From Methylotenera sp. RIFCSPLOWO2_02_FULL_45_14 (GTDB taxonomy: Bacteria > Pseudomonadota > Gammaproteobacteria > Burkholderiales > Methylophilaceae): a stretch of 64,000 nt of DNA. Each line of letters starts with the position of its first letter. The first letter of the stretch is position 1. The stretch lies in NCBI GenBank assembly GCA_001803395.1, contig MHBU01000031.1, forward strand, positions 62,001 through 126,000, written 5' to 3'. Below are positions 40,644-51,324 of the stretch, piece by piece. Both the position numbers and the translations under genes were made by a program. The notes beneath the pieces were generated by a model that was not told the origin of the DNA, made no database searches, and was given only the letters and a program-made list of their open reading frames with translations.

Positions 40644-41705
40644 ATGCATATTGCAACTACCGATGTTCAGTTAGCTGACTGGCGCAGCCACGCATTGAAG
40701 CTGGAAAACGAAGTGAAAAAGGTGATTGTAGGTCAGGATAAAGCCATTCGACTGATGAATATTGCCATTTTCGCACGTGGCCATGTGTTGCTGGAAGGTG
40801 GCGTTGGCGTTGGCAAGACCACCTTATTGCAATCTATTGCCCGCTGTATCGGCGGTGCGTATGAGCGTATTGAAGGCACGGTGGATTTAATGCCGAACGA
40901 TCTTATTTACCATACGTATTTAGCTGAAGATGGCCGTCCGAAGATTGATGAGGGTCCGCTGTTGCGCGCAGGTGAAAACTTATCAGTCTTCTTCTTTAAT
41001 GAAATCAATCGGGCAAGACCGCAAGTGCATGCGCTGATGTTGCGTGTGATGGCTGAGCGCCATATCAGTGCTTTCAAAAAAGAATACCGTCTGCCGCACA
41101 TGGTGGTATTTGCTGACCGTAACCAGGTCGAAAAAAATGAAACCTTCGAAATTCCATCAGCGGCACGCGATCGCTTTATGATGGAAATTCCAATTGATAT
41201 TCCTGCTGACCGCGAATTAAGAAAATCTTTAATGTTCGATGTTAAGTACCAACATGCAGAAAATCTCACTAAACAAGTGGAATCAAACGTATTGCAGTTT
41301 GATCAACTGAATGACTTTTCTGACATTTTGCAGACTCACATTAAATCGAGCAATGCCCTTGAAGAGTACGCGCTGGACCTATGGGAATCTACCCAAAATC
41401 CAGAGAAATTTGGCATCAAACTAGATAGCGTTGATGTAAATCGCCTGATACACACGGGTGCTAGTCCGCGTGGCATGGGCATGTTGCTCAAAGCAGCGCG
41501 TGTAAATGCGTGGCTGATGAATCGCGACAGTTTGTATCCAGAAGACATTCATGCCGTGTTCCATGAACTGATTGCTCACCGCTTAGTGTTTAACTCTATG
41601 TACGAAAATCGCAGAACGGTATTGGCACGCGAATTAACCACACAAATTCTGAGTACCGTGGCTGTGCCTTCTCAATCAAACTCAGCACAAGCCAAAGCCG
41701 CATGA
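40644..41705 (+). CDS. mxaR: MoxR-family AAA ATPase (MxaR-like)
   Basis: Walker A GGVGVGKTTLLQSIA, FFFNEINRARPQVHALML; first gene of RSACKL-ordered operon. Confidence 0.88.
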   Translation: MHIATTDVQLADWRSHALKLENEVKKVIVGQDKAIRLMNIAIFARGHVLLEGGVGVGKTTLLQSIARCIGGAYERIEGTVDLMPNDLIYHTYLAEDGRPKIDEGPLLRAGENLSVFFFNEINRARPQVHALMLRVMAERHISAFKKEYRLPHMVVFADRNQVEKNETFEIPSAARDRFMMEIPIDIPADRELRKSLMFDVKYQHAENLTKQVESNVLQFDQLNDFSDILQTHIKSSNALEEYALDLWESTQNPEKFGIKLDSVDVNRLIHTGASPRGMGMLLKAARVNAWLMNRDSLYPEDIHAVFHELIAHRLVFNSMYENRRTVLARELTTQILSTVAVPSQSNSAQAKAA

Positions 41706-42574
41706 TTCCGAGCTACGCCAAACCATTCACCTATCAAATACCCTGGAAGTCCAGCAGTCTCCATTTTGGTGGGCATAGAGGTACGCAACGCGGCTTAGGT
41801 TTTGAATACAGGGGCAACGTGCCGCTGATTGACTACCCTGACGCTAGGCGTATGGACTTGCGCCAAACGTTGCGCGACCCTTACGAGCAAATACAGGTCA
41901 AGCTGTTCAATCAGGACAACACCACACCCATATTTGCGGTATGCGATCTATCAAGCTCCATGCAGTTTAAGGGGCAGGGTAAGGGGTCGCCCAGAAAGCT
42001 GGATCAAGTCAAGGAGATCGCTGCTTCAATCGCTTATTCAGCCTCTGAAACAGGGGATGTGTTTAGCTTTATTGGCTACAACCAGCAGGTAATAGAAGAA
42101 TTAACCCTGCCTTTAAGCCATCACTTACATCAGTCATTCGAGATCATTGAACAACTTAGTGATTACAGAAAAATGCGCGTTGGCTCTGAAGGAATATTGG
42201 AAGTACCACAATATTTAAGCCAGCACAAAGGCTTGATATTCTGGATTTCAGACTTCCACATGCCAATTACCTTGATAGTGCAGGCCTTCAATGCGATGTC
42301 CGTGCATCAAGTGGTGCCCGTTGTGCTGTGGGATGACCAAGAGTACAAAAAGCTGCCTAGGTTTGGTTTTGGCAACATGATAGATCCTGAAACTGGCTTG
42401 AACAGAACGATATTCTTTCGGGATTCAGTCCGAGCACAGTTTGAAGAAGCTTTTGCGGCCAGGAAACAGGCGCTTGAAAACGAGTTTGCTCGCTTTGACA
42501 GCCAAGCGATCTATCTAAGCGGTAAGTTTGATCCTGAAGATATGTCGCATTATTTTGAACAGTTTATAAGTTAG
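41702..42574 (+). CDS. mxaS: DUF58 protein (MxaS-like)
   Basis: GLGFEYRGNVPLIDYPDARRMDLRQTLRDPYEQ, DLSSSM; 4-bp overlap with mxaR. Confidence 0.85.
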   Translation: MIPSYAKPFTYQIPWKSSSLHFGGHRGTQRGLGFEYRGNVPLIDYPDARRMDLRQTLRDPYEQIQVKLFNQDNTTPIFAVCDLSSSMQFKGQGKGSPRKLDQVKEIAASIAYSASETGDVFSFIGYNQQVIEELTLPLSHHLHQSFEIIEQLSDYRKMRVGSEGILEVPQYLSQHKGLIFWISDFHMPITLIVQAFNAMSVHQVVPVVLWDDQEYKKLPRFGFGNMIDPETGLNRTIFFRDSVRAQFEEAFAARKQALENEFARFDSQAIYLSGKFDPEDMSHYFEQFIS

Positions 42575-42617
42575 TAAAAACTTAAAGAGATCACTTAAAA
42601 AGACAACTGAACAAACT

Positions 42618-43538
42618 ATGAAAAACTTAATCATTAAATTAATCGCATTGGTGAGCCTATTTGGCAGCTTGGCAATTGATATGCCTAGCGCTATGGCGCA
42701 AGAATCTGATGCTAATATTTTAAATATCATCAATCCAACTGTCAGCAATGGCATCCAAATCGGTGATGTGCTGAATCGCACCATCGTCATTGAAGTCAAT
42801 ACACCTTATCAAATATCCAAGACTGCTTTACCGATGAAAGGTGAAGTGAGAAACGGCATTGAGCTGACAGATATCACCGTTAATTCATCGGATAAAACTA
42901 AAAAGAATATTGTCTCGATAGCGCTCCGTTATCAAGTGTTTGCCAGCGCGGCTAAGCCTGTCGTCATGCAATTGCCAAAAGAGGAGTTTACACTCACCGG
43001 TGGCGATAAAGCCTTATCGATTAAAGTACCGGCTTGGAATTTCTGGTTCTCGCCGTTAGTTGCGGAGGGCATTACTAATGCCAAAGAAAATCTTCAGCCG
43101 CAATACAAGCCAACACTGATCGATGTTAGTGCGCATCACGCCAGGTTTTGGGTGTCACTGGCTCTGTTTATCACAGGCTTACTTGGTCTTGTTTATATCA
43201 ATGCGGATAAGCGCTGGTTACCCTTTATGAATGGCGCATTTGCCCAAGCACATCGTAGTCTCAAGAAGCTACCTAGCAATCAAACGAGTGAGAAGAAAGC
43301 CTTGGCTCACATGCATCATGCATTCAATAACCTTCATGGTAAAAACCTGTTTGCCAATGATGTTGAACAATTTTTAGCCGCACATCCTAAATTCTCAATA
43401 TTAAAAACTGACATTACAACCTTTTTTGCGCAATCAAATGCGTCTTTATTTGGTAATAAGCATAAAGAGAGCGAGCAGTTTATGAGCGGTCTCATTGCAT
43501 TAAGCAAACGCTTAAGAGATTGCGAGCGAGGTGTATAA
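42618..43538 (+). CDS. mxaA: MxaA-like methanol dehydrogenase accessory protein
   Basis: Signal peptide, single TM, position between mxaS and mxaC. Confidence 0.75.
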   Translation: MKNLIIKLIALVSLFGSLAIDMPSAMAQESDANILNIINPTVSNGIQIGDVLNRTIVIEVNTPYQISKTALPMKGEVRNGIELTDITVNSSDKTKKNIVSIALRYQVFASAAKPVVMQLPKEEFTLTGGDKALSIKVPAWNFWFSPLVAEGITNAKENLQPQYKPTLIDVSAHHARFWVSLALFITGLLGLVYINADKRWLPFMNGAFAQAHRSLKKLPSNQTSEKKALAHMHHAFNNLHGKNLFANDVEQFLAAHPKFSILKTDITTFFAQSNASLFGNKHKESEQFMSGLIALSKRLRDCERGV

Positions 43539-44510
43539 ATGACACTCTTACAGCCATGGGCGCTATTATTGTTGCCATTAGCCGCCGCGCCATTTTTGTT
43601 TAAAAGCTACCAAGGTCAAATGTACTCCTGGCTGGAAATCATGCCGGCAGACCGGGTTTCCGACATTGCCAACATGGTGGTCAAAGCAATTACGGCCATT
43701 ATTCTGGCGAGCATCGTTCTGGCACTGGCTTCACCGCAAGGCGCCAACAAAAAAGTGCAAAAAGTAGGCAAAGGCGCACAAACGGTTTTAGTGATTGATC
43801 GTAGCGTGAGTATGGATCACCCATTCGCGGGCGATTCATCGAGCGGACGTGCTGCGGAAATTAAATCGGCCGCCGCGCGAAGACTTATTACCAAGTTCAT
43901 CGACTCGCGTCCTGACGATATGATGGGTGTGGTTGGGTTTACCAACTCGGCCCTATATGGCATGAAAATCACCACCAATCGTGATGCGATTCATTCGGCA
44001 ATCAATGCTGCCACGGGTGCCGCACTGAATCAAACTAACATCGGTGCTGGCGTTACTGAGGGAGCTTCTCTTTTTGATCAGATCCAAAGCTCAGGCTCAC
44101 GGGCCATTATTTTGTTGTCGGATGGTGCTGGCAAGCTTAGCCCGCATGTTAAATGGATGGTTTCTAAACAATTAGCAAGTAAAAAATTGAATCTTTACTG
44201 GATAGTATTGCGAGAACCTGACGACATCAGTATTTTTTCTAAAGAAATCTATCCAGTAGATGGCGTACCAGATGCTATTGCGCTGCATCAGTATTTCAAG
44301 TCACTTAAAATCAAGTACAAGGCTTTTGAGGCAGACAATCCGACTACTTTGCAGACTGCACTGCAATTTATTGATTCCAAAGAAAAGAATATTATTCAAT
44401 ACGCTGTGAACATCCCTGGTCACGATTATTCCAAGGATTTTATTATTCTGGCGCTGGTGTTGAGTCTGGTTATATTATGCATCAAGAATTTAAGGGTACA
44501 TTCATGGTAA
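43539..44510 (+). CDS. mxaC: vWA-domain protein (MxaC-like)
   Basis: MIDAS VLVIDRSVSMDHPF; TM at both ends; operon position. Confidence 0.82.
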   Translation: MTLLQPWALLLLPLAAAPFLFKSYQGQMYSWLEIMPADRVSDIANMVVKAITAIILASIVLALASPQGANKKVQKVGKGAQTVLVIDRSVSMDHPFAGDSSSGRAAEIKSAAARRLITKFIDSRPDDMMGVVGFTNSALYGMKITTNRDAIHSAINAATGAALNQTNIGAGVTEGASLFDQIQSSGSRAIILLSDGAGKLSPHVKWMVSKQLASKKLNLYWIVLREPDDISIFSKEIYPVDGVPDAIALHQYFKSLKIKYKAFEADNPTTLQTALQFIDSKEKNIIQYAVNIPGHDYSKDFIILALVLSLVILCIKNLRVHSW

Positions 44511-45040
44511 ATCGCGTAAATAGAAGCAATATTATCTTTGGATTGTTACTGTTGTCGGGATTGACTGGCATGCTGTATGAGGCGTATCAGAGCAATAAAA
44601 TAGACAAAGTTAACCATGCAATTTCTGTTGGGCAGCTGATTGAAGATGATGCTTATCCGCACCTGCAGAAGTTCGCAGCTGCCTACGACCAAGGCAATAA
44701 AAAAGATTATAAGCATGCGGTACAGACGTACGGACAATTGTTGGAGACAACCCCTACATTAAGTGAACAAGCAAAAATACAGTTCAACATTGCGAACAAC
44801 CTGTTTGTTTTTGGCTTGATTCGCAGAATCAATGATGATGGTACATTGAATGATGAGGCGCGACATGCTTATGCTCAAGCCAAAATGGCGTATGAGCAAT
44901 CGTTAAGGTTGGCTCCTCTGGAACGCACAGCAAAATTCAATTTGAGCTTGTTATATTCTGTGATGTCCAACAAAATGAAGCCAGCGCCTAAAGAGCAATC
45001 TACAATGGAATTGAGTAATTTACCGATTGGCTTGCCATGA
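44504..45040 (+). CDS. mxaK: MxaK-like accessory protein
   Basis: N-terminal TM and TPR-like C-terminus; operon position between two vWA genes. Confidence 0.75.
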   Translation: MVNRVNRSNIIFGLLLLSGLTGMLYEAYQSNKIDKVNHAISVGQLIEDDAYPHLQKFAAAYDQGNKKDYKHAVQTYGQLLETTPTLSEQAKIQFNIANNLFVFGLIRRINDDGTLNDEARHAYAQAKMAYEQSLRLAPLERTAKFNLSLLYSVMSNKMKPAPKEQSTMELSNLPIGLP

Positions 45041-46044
45041 GACATATTCTTGCGTTTCTCAAAGAGAACCATGAAACGGCGCTCTACTTAGCCGCTGCCA
45101 TATTGCTGCTGTTAGCACTCATTAAGCCTGAGATTCAATTGAAGCAGGTTGTGCAGAACTATTTACTTGTGGCAGATGTGTCACAAAGCATGAATGCTGA
45201 AGATGTGAAACTAAACAATCAAAATGTCAGCCGATTAGCCTACACCCGGCATCTGATGAAAAAAGTCGTTGAAACCTCGCCCTGCGGTACTTACATTAGT
45301 ATTGGTATTTTTGCTTCTGATAATGTTGCATTACTAATTACGCCTTTAGAAGTTTGTGCAAATTATGATGTGATTACCGATTCAATCGCACATCTGGAAT
45401 GGCGTATGGCCTGGAAAGGTAATAGCCGCTTGAGTTTTGGCGTTAGAGCCGCCGCAAATACCTTTGATTCACTCAATGTGCCAGCCCAGATGCTATTTTT
45501 TACCGATGGAGATGAAGCGCCTAGGGTTAATGTAACCATCAAGCAGGATCTTAGTGGAATTCAAATAGGTAAGAATTTTGTTTTTGTTGGCGTTGGTGGA
45601 CATACAAAGGTAGGCGTACCGAGATTGAACTCAGCTAATAAACGGGTGGGGTTTTGGCCGATTAGCGGTAATAACAATGCGGGCGCAGTTAGTGTAACTT
45701 ACGCAGATCCCAGTGTAGATGAACCAGATCCATCAGTGGCTTCTGCCGAGTATGATCGATTTTTATCGCAGCTTGAGGGTGAGTATTTGAAAACACTTGC
45801 GGGTGAAATAAAGGCGAAATATATTGAAGGACAGGACACCCCGGCCTTTTATGAGTTTGTACAACAACAAAAGCCTGCTGCGAGTTTTGTGACAGCATAT
45901 TCAATACGCTGGTTGTATTTATTGTTAGCAGCACTTTTAATTCTGGCTACTTATGTTCCACATATCTTGTTTAGGCTAATCTCAACACCAATGCTGCTAT
46001 CTAAAAAGTTAAAAAACGGTAATAAAACAGCCCTTGAAAAATGA
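45037..46044 (+). CDS. mxaL: vWA-domain protein (MxaL-like)
   Basis: MIDAS LLVADVSQSMNAEDV, FFTDGDEAP; 4-bp overlap with mxaK. Confidence 0.82.
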   Translation: MRHILAFLKENHETALYLAAAILLLLALIKPEIQLKQVVQNYLLVADVSQSMNAEDVKLNNQNVSRLAYTRHLMKKVVETSPCGTYISIGIFASDNVALLITPLEVCANYDVITDSIAHLEWRMAWKGNSRLSFGVRAAANTFDSLNVPAQMLFFTDGDEAPRVNVTIKQDLSGIQIGKNFVFVGVGGHTKVGVPRLNSANKRVGFWPISGNNNAGAVSVTYADPSVDEPDPSVASAEYDRFLSQLEGEYLKTLAGEIKAKYIEGQDTPAFYEFVQQQKPAASFVTAYSIRWLYLLLAALLILATYVPHILFRLISTPMLLSKKLKNGNKTALEK

Positions 46045-46131
46045 GATATAGATAAATTAATGTCTGTATAGGACAACCTTTTACATTTTAAACACCACAA
46101 GACAAACCACTAAGGTTAAGGAGAGAAGGAA

Positions 46132-48264
46132 ATGGGAAAACCAACTGACACTTCGATTAAAACATTTCACGGCGGCTGTCCGCATGATTGTCCAGACACA
46201 TGTAGCATGGTCTATACCGTTAAGGATGAAAAGCTTATTTCAGTGACAGGTAACAAAGAGCACCCGATGACGCGCGGTGGCCTATGTGTCAAATTAAAAG
46301 ATTACGAAAAGCGCCATTATCACCCAGACCGTTTGCTCTACCCACTAAAAAGAACAGGCCCCAAAGGCAGTAAACAGTTTAAAAGAATCAGTTGGGATGA
46401 GGCGCTGGATGAAATTACCGCTAAATGGAAAGCCATTATTGCAGAACATGGGCCACGTGCAATTATGCCCAATAGCTATCTTGGCAACCAAGGTTTAGTG
46501 CATGGATTAAACGGTGGTGATGCCTTTTTTAATCGTATGGGCGCTACTGTAACTGAGCGCACATTCTGTGGTGAAGGTTCATGTACCGCGTGGTTACTCA
46601 CCGTCGGCCCTACTGCTGGCGTCGATCCAGAAAGCTTCATCCATTCTAAATATATTGTCATCTGGGCATGTAATTCTGTCAGTACTAATCTGCATCATTG
46701 GCATATTGTTAAAGAGGCGCAAAAAAAAGGTACGAAAGTGGTCGTGATTGATTCGTATGCTTCAAAAACCGCGAAAGAAGCGGATTGGCATATCGCACCA
46801 AAACCAGGCACAGATGGGGCATTAGCCATGGCAATGATCCATACCATCATTAAAGAAGGTTTAGTGGATCAAGATTATGTCGATAATCACACGGTTGGCT
46901 ATGCCGATTTGGCAGAACGTGCCAAAGATAGAACCCCAGAATGGGCTGAGAAAATTACAGGCATTCCCGCAGATGATATACGTAAGTTTGCGAGAGAGTA
47001 TGCAACAACGCCGCCAGCAGCGATTCGCCTTGGCGTCGCGCTAGAAAGAACCTATGGCGGTGGCCAAGCAATACGTGCGGTGGCATGCCTACCTGCGCTA
47101 ATTGGTGCTTGGCGCCATGTGGGTGGTGGTGCACTGCAGTTTCCGGTATGGGAACATCCTTATAAATTTGACGTGATTTGCCGCCCGGATTTAATTCCTG
47201 AAGGTACGCCTGTGGTGAATAACCTGCAACTCGGCAGGGTGCTTACAGGTGAAATCAAGCTGGATGTGCCGATTAAATCCATGATGTGCTGGAACACCAA
47301 CCCCGTCACGCAAGCGCCAGAAACTGATAAGATTATTGAAGGACTTAAACGCGAAGATTTGTTTATGGTGTCCGCCGAACATTTTATTTCGGATACCGCT
47401 GCATATGCCGATATTGTGTTGCCTGCATCCATGGGTGCTGAAATGGAAGACATGATTTTGTCATGGGGACATCTCTATCTGACCTATAACGCCAAATGCA
47501 TCGAATCCCCCGGTGAAGCCATTCCAAATAATGAGATTTTTAGACGCTTGGCAAAACGCATGGGTTTTGAAGAAGATAATTTCAAATGGTCAGATAGTGA
47601 ATGCTTGCAACACTATGTTGACTGGGATTCTCCGACTTGTGAAGGTATTGATTTAAACTACATGCGCGAGCATGGCTTTGCCCGATTAAAAGCCTTTGGC
47701 TCTAAAGATGTTCGTGCACGCCACAAAGAAGGCAATTTCCCTACGCCATCAGGCAAGTGCCAGTTTTCTGTTCATGGCGCAACTAACTTTGTCGCTGGGC
47801 CATTCCGTCAGATGTATGACGGCTTTCAACCTGGCGAAACATTAGATAGCTTACCTGACTATGTGGCATCAAAAGAGACGGCTGAAGCCAACCCGGCACT
47901 CGCAGCAAGATTTCCACTCAGTATTATTTCACCCAAAAGCCATGGTTTTTTAAACTCTTGCTATGCCAATGTGGAACAAAAAATCAAAGGCCAAGGAGAT
48001 CAATTCGTTTTAATCAATTTTGCTGATGCAAGTGCACGTGGTATTCAAGAGGGAAATAAAGTACGTGTATTTAACGACAGAGGCACATTTGAGGCAGAAG
48101 CAAAAGTCACTAAAGATGTAAATCCTGGCATTGTGGTCGCAACATTAGGATATTGGAGACAGCTCAATAACGGCACGGTGAACTGTATTAGTTCTGCGGA
48201 GTTTGTGGATATGGGGCATGCACCGACATTCTCAGATAACCTGGTGCAGGTGGAGCTGGGGTAA
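46132..48264 (+). CDS. molybdopterin-dependent oxidoreductase (DMSO reductase superfamily)
   Basis: 4Fe-4S motif GGCPHDCPDTCSMVYTV...TRGGLCVK; HPDRLLYPLKRTGPKG; C-terminal molydopterin-dinucleotide-binding domain. Confidence 0.93.
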   Translation: MGKPTDTSIKTFHGGCPHDCPDTCSMVYTVKDEKLISVTGNKEHPMTRGGLCVKLKDYEKRHYHPDRLLYPLKRTGPKGSKQFKRISWDEALDEITAKWKAIIAEHGPRAIMPNSYLGNQGLVHGLNGGDAFFNRMGATVTERTFCGEGSCTAWLLTVGPTAGVDPESFIHSKYIVIWACNSVSTNLHHWHIVKEAQKKGTKVVVIDSYASKTAKEADWHIAPKPGTDGALAMAMIHTIIKEGLVDQDYVDNHTVGYADLAERAKDRTPEWAEKITGIPADDIRKFAREYATTPPAAIRLGVALERTYGGGQAIRAVACLPALIGAWRHVGGGALQFPVWEHPYKFDVICRPDLIPEGTPVVNNLQLGRVLTGEIKLDVPIKSMMCWNTNPVTQAPETDKIIEGLKREDLFMVSAEHFISDTAAYADIVLPASMGAEMEDMILSWGHLYLTYNAKCIESPGEAIPNNEIFRRLAKRMGFEEDNFKWSDSECLQHYVDWDSPTCEGIDLNYMREHGFARLKAFGSKDVRARHKEGNFPTPSGKCQFSVHGATNFVAGPFRQMYDGFQPGETLDSLPDYVASKETAEANPALAARFPLSIISPKSHGFLNSCYANVEQKIKGQGDQFVLINFADASARGIQEGNKVRVFNDRGTFEAEAKVTKDVNPGIVVATLGYWRQLNNGTVNCISSAEFVDMGHAPTFSDNLVQVELG

Positions 48265-48281
48265 GTGTAGCTGTTTGACAC

Positions 48282-49031
48282 TTATGAGTAAGGTTTAGGC
48301 AATGTTCTTGCAATGACCCAGCATTCTACATGGACGGCGCCGGCTTGTTTTAACGTTTTGGCTAACTCGTTCAAACTGGCACCTGTGGTCATCACGTCAT
48401 CTACAAGCGCAATGTTTAAGCCTTGCAAACTTTGCGAGCAGTTGAACACGCCGTGTATGCTCTTGATACGTTCTTTAAGTGACAAGCTGGTTTGTGGCGG
48501 CGTATATTTGATGCGCTGGCAAGATTGATAATCCAGCTTAATTTGCATGTTGTTACCCATCAGCCGTGCAACTTCTAATGCCTGATTAAAGCCGCGCTGT
48601 TTAAGGCGCGTAACATGCATAGGCATGGGGATGATGCGGTCCATTTTATGGATGTGTGTGCTCGCTAGTATTTTATTCGCCAGTAACGAGGCAAAAGTAT
48701 TGGCTAAATGTAAGGTTTCTTTGTATTTATAGTGATGCAGCAGTTTATCCACGGGGTAGTTGTAAGTGAATAGTGTATGGGTTGCATCAAAACTGGGTGG
48801 CGCTTTTAAACAGCTGCCACAGATTGAGCCATCCGAGATGAGCCCGCATTGCGGGCATTGTGGCGAGCTGTGCCATGATAAGTCGCTTAAGCATGGCTTG
48901 CAGATGCCTAACTCGCCACCATCATGACTGGCGCAGAGTATGCAAATTTGCTTCAACAGCGGAAGAATTTGCTTAAAATTTAATCTACTGTTCAAAGTTT
49001 GCAGGCTGTTTTGTTGACAAGGTATAATCAC
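48282..49031 (-). CDS. ComF family phosphoribosyltransferase-like protein
   Basis: Zn-ribbon [18 protein letters not shown] and PRPP motif [23 protein letters not shown]. Confidence 0.93.
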   Translation of the reverse strand: MIIPCQQNSLQTLNSRLNFKQILPLLKQICILCASHDGGELGICKPCLSDLSWHSSPQCPQCGLISDGSICGSCLKAPPSFDATHTLFTYNYPVDKLLHHYKYKETLHLANTFASLLANKILASTHIHKMDRIIPMPMHVTRLKQRGFNQALEVARLMGNNMQIKLDYQSCQRIKYTPPQTSLSLKERIKSIHGVFNCSQSLQGLNIALVDDVMTTGASLNELAKTLKQAGAVHVECWVIARTLPKPYS

Positions 49032-49092
49032 ACCTAAATTCTATCTCAAATTTCAGCGAATACTGATTTCGTTGAATATAAAGGAACTAACA

Positions 49093-50157
49093 ATGCTTGG
49101 ACTATCAACAGATTCACGCGCGACAACTCCCTGTACAACAGCTTCTGGCGCAGAGGCCATTATCAATACTGAAAATATGAAAGCTGGCTTAAATAAGTCA
49201 TGTCATTCTCATGAAGAAAAAACCGTTAATCGCTGGAGTGTGGACGAGATTGTTACCTTATTCGAGTTGCCATTCAGTGACTTAATGTACCGCGCGCAAA
49301 CCGTGCATCGCGAGAATTTTGACCCGAATGCAGTGCAAGTGAGCACTTTGCTCTCGATTAAAACAGGCGGTTGTTCTGAAGATTGTGGTTACTGCCCACA
49401 AGCGGCACGCTACCATACCGAGGTTGAAAATGAGCCGCTGATGGCTTTGGATGATGTAATCGCAGCAGCGCAAGAGGCAAAAGACAACGGTGCCAGCCGT
49501 TTTTGTATGGGTGCGGCATGGCGTGGCCCAAAACAGCGCGATTTAGAGCCGGTGCTCAAGATGATTGCAGAAGTAAAAGCCATGGGCTTGGAAACCTGTG
49601 CGACTTTAGGGATGTTGAAAGAAGGCCAAGCTGAACAGTTAAAAGATGCGGGCTTGGATTACTATAACCATAACTTGGACACCGCCCCAGAGTTTTACGG
49701 TGAAGTGATTACCACGCGTACTTATCAAGACCGGCTGGAAACATTAGACCGCGTACGCAGCGTTGATATTAACGTGTGCAGTGGTGGCATTATCGGCATG
49801 GGCGAATCACGTAATCAACGTGCGGGTTTATTGGCGCAATTGGCTAATATGGAGCGCCCACCTGAAAGCGTGCCGATTAATTTGCTGACCCAAGTGGAAG
49901 GCACGCCTTTACACGGCACAGAAGAGTTGGATCCGTTAGAGTTTGTGCGTACCATTGCTGCGGCACGTATCACCATGCCAACCAGCTATGTGCGCTTATC
50001 AGCAGGTCGCCAAAGTATGTCTGACGGCATACAAGCGTTATGCTTTTTAGCGGGTGCAAATAGTATTTTTTACGGTGAAAAATTGCTGACTACAGGTAAC
50101 CCTGAGACTGATAGCGATAAAAAGCTATTTGCCAAGCTTGGTATTAACAAAATTTAA
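49093..50157 (+). CDS. bioB: biotin synthase
   Basis: Radical [39 protein letters not shown]. Confidence 0.98.
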   Translation: MLGLSTDSRATTPCTTASGAEAIINTENMKAGLNKSCHSHEEKTVNRWSVDEIVTLFELPFSDLMYRAQTVHRENFDPNAVQVSTLLSIKTGGCSEDCGYCPQAARYHTEVENEPLMALDDVIAAAQEAKDNGASRFCMGAAWRGPKQRDLEPVLKMIAEVKAMGLETCATLGMLKEGQAEQLKDAGLDYYNHNLDTAPEFYGEVITTRTYQDRLETLDRVRSVDINVCSGGIIGMGESRNQRAGLLAQLANMERPPESVPINLLTQVEGTPLHGTEELDPLEFVRTIAAARITMPTSYVRLSAGRQSMSDGIQALCFLAGANSIFYGEKLLTTGNPETDSDKKLFAKLGINKI

Positions 50158-50166
50158 TTAGTCGCC

Positions 50167-51324
50167 ATGTTAGCTTCTTTACAAAAAGAACTTGAGCAAC
50201 GCAAAGTTGATGGCCTGCTACGCCAGCGGCGGCTATTAGATTCGCCACAAGCCGAGCATATTGTTGCCAACAACAAGCCGTATTTATCGTTTTGCAGTAA
50301 CGATTATTTAGGTTTAGCTAATCATCCAACATTGATTGCAGCTATGCAGCAAGCAGCGGGTGATGCTGGCGTGGGTAGCGGTGCATCTGGTCTGGTTACC
50401 GGGCACCATCGTTACCACGATGATTTAGAAAAGCAGCTGGCTAAATTTGTTAATTTACCCGCCACACTATTATTTTCTACGGGCTACATGGCGAACATCG
50501 GCGTGCTAGGCGCACTGGCAGGGCGTGGGGATGCAATTTTTGCTGATAAGTTAAACCATGCTTGTTTAAACGATGGTAGCTATTATTCACTGGCAGAATT
50601 TAACCGCTTTGCGCATAACGATGTTATCGCGCTTGAAAATTTGCTTAAAGCCAGCACGGCAAAGCACAAGTTAATAGCGGTAGATGCGGTATTCAGCATG
50701 GACGGTGACATTGCGCCGATACCTGAATACCTAGCACTTTGCGAAAAGTATGATGCCTACTTGTATATGGATGACGCACATGGCTTTGGTGTGCTGGGTG
50801 AGCATGGTAAAGGTAGTCTGAGTCACTTCAATTTAAAGTCGCCGCGCATTATTATGATGGCAACATTAGGTAAGGCAGCAGGCGTGGCAGGCGCTTTCGT
50901 AGCAGGTGAGCAAGTGGTGATTGATTACCTGATTCAAAAAGCCAAGAGTTATGTGTATTCAACCCCTGCGCCGCCAGCGTTGTCAGCAACGTTGGCCGCG
51001 TCGGTCAAGTTAATTGAGCAGGGCGACGATTTACGTGCAAACCTGAATAGCCTAATTGCGTATTTGAAAGATAATCTCAAGCTTAAGTTATGGCATTTGT
51101 TACCTTCAGACACACCGATACAGCCGTTGATCGTAGGCGGCAATAAAGAAGCGTTGGCACTCAGTGAGTATTTACAAACCTGCGGCATTTTAGTGCCGGT
51201 GATACGCCCGCCAACCGTGCCTGTTGGCACGGCGCGCTTACGTATTTCACTTTCGGCAGCGCATACTTTAGAAGATGTTAAAAAGTTAGTGGTAGCCATT
51301 CATCAAGCGGAAAGTGTTTTATGA
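50167..51324 (+). CDS. bioF: 8-amino-7-oxononanoate synthase
   Basis: FCSNDYLGLANHP, GSGASGLVTGHH, DDAHGFGVLGEHG. Confidence 0.97.
   Translation: MLASLQKELEQRKVDGLLRQRRLLDSPQAEHIVANNKPYLSFCSNDYLGLANHPTLIAAMQQAAGDAGVGSGASGLVTGHHRYHDDLEKQLAKFVNLPATLLFSTGYMANIGVLGALAGRGDAIFADKLNHACLNDGSYYSLAEFNRFAHNDVIALENLLKASTAKHKLIAVDAVFSMDGDIAPIPEYLALCEKYDAYLYMDDAHGFGVLGEHGKGSLSHFNLKSPRIIMMATLGKAAGVAGAFVAGEQVVIDYLIQKAKSYVYSTPAPPALSATLAASVKLIEQGDDLRANLNSLIAYLKDNLKLKLWHLLPSDTPIQPLIVGGNKEALALSEYLQTCGILVPVIRPPTVPVGTARLRISLSAAHTLEDVKKLVVAIHQAESVL

Noticed and set aside
49015-49045. sigma70 promoter ttgacaaggtataat upstream of bioB
   Set aside because: TTGACA and TATAAT are only 3 bp apart, incompatible with a -35/-10 pair.
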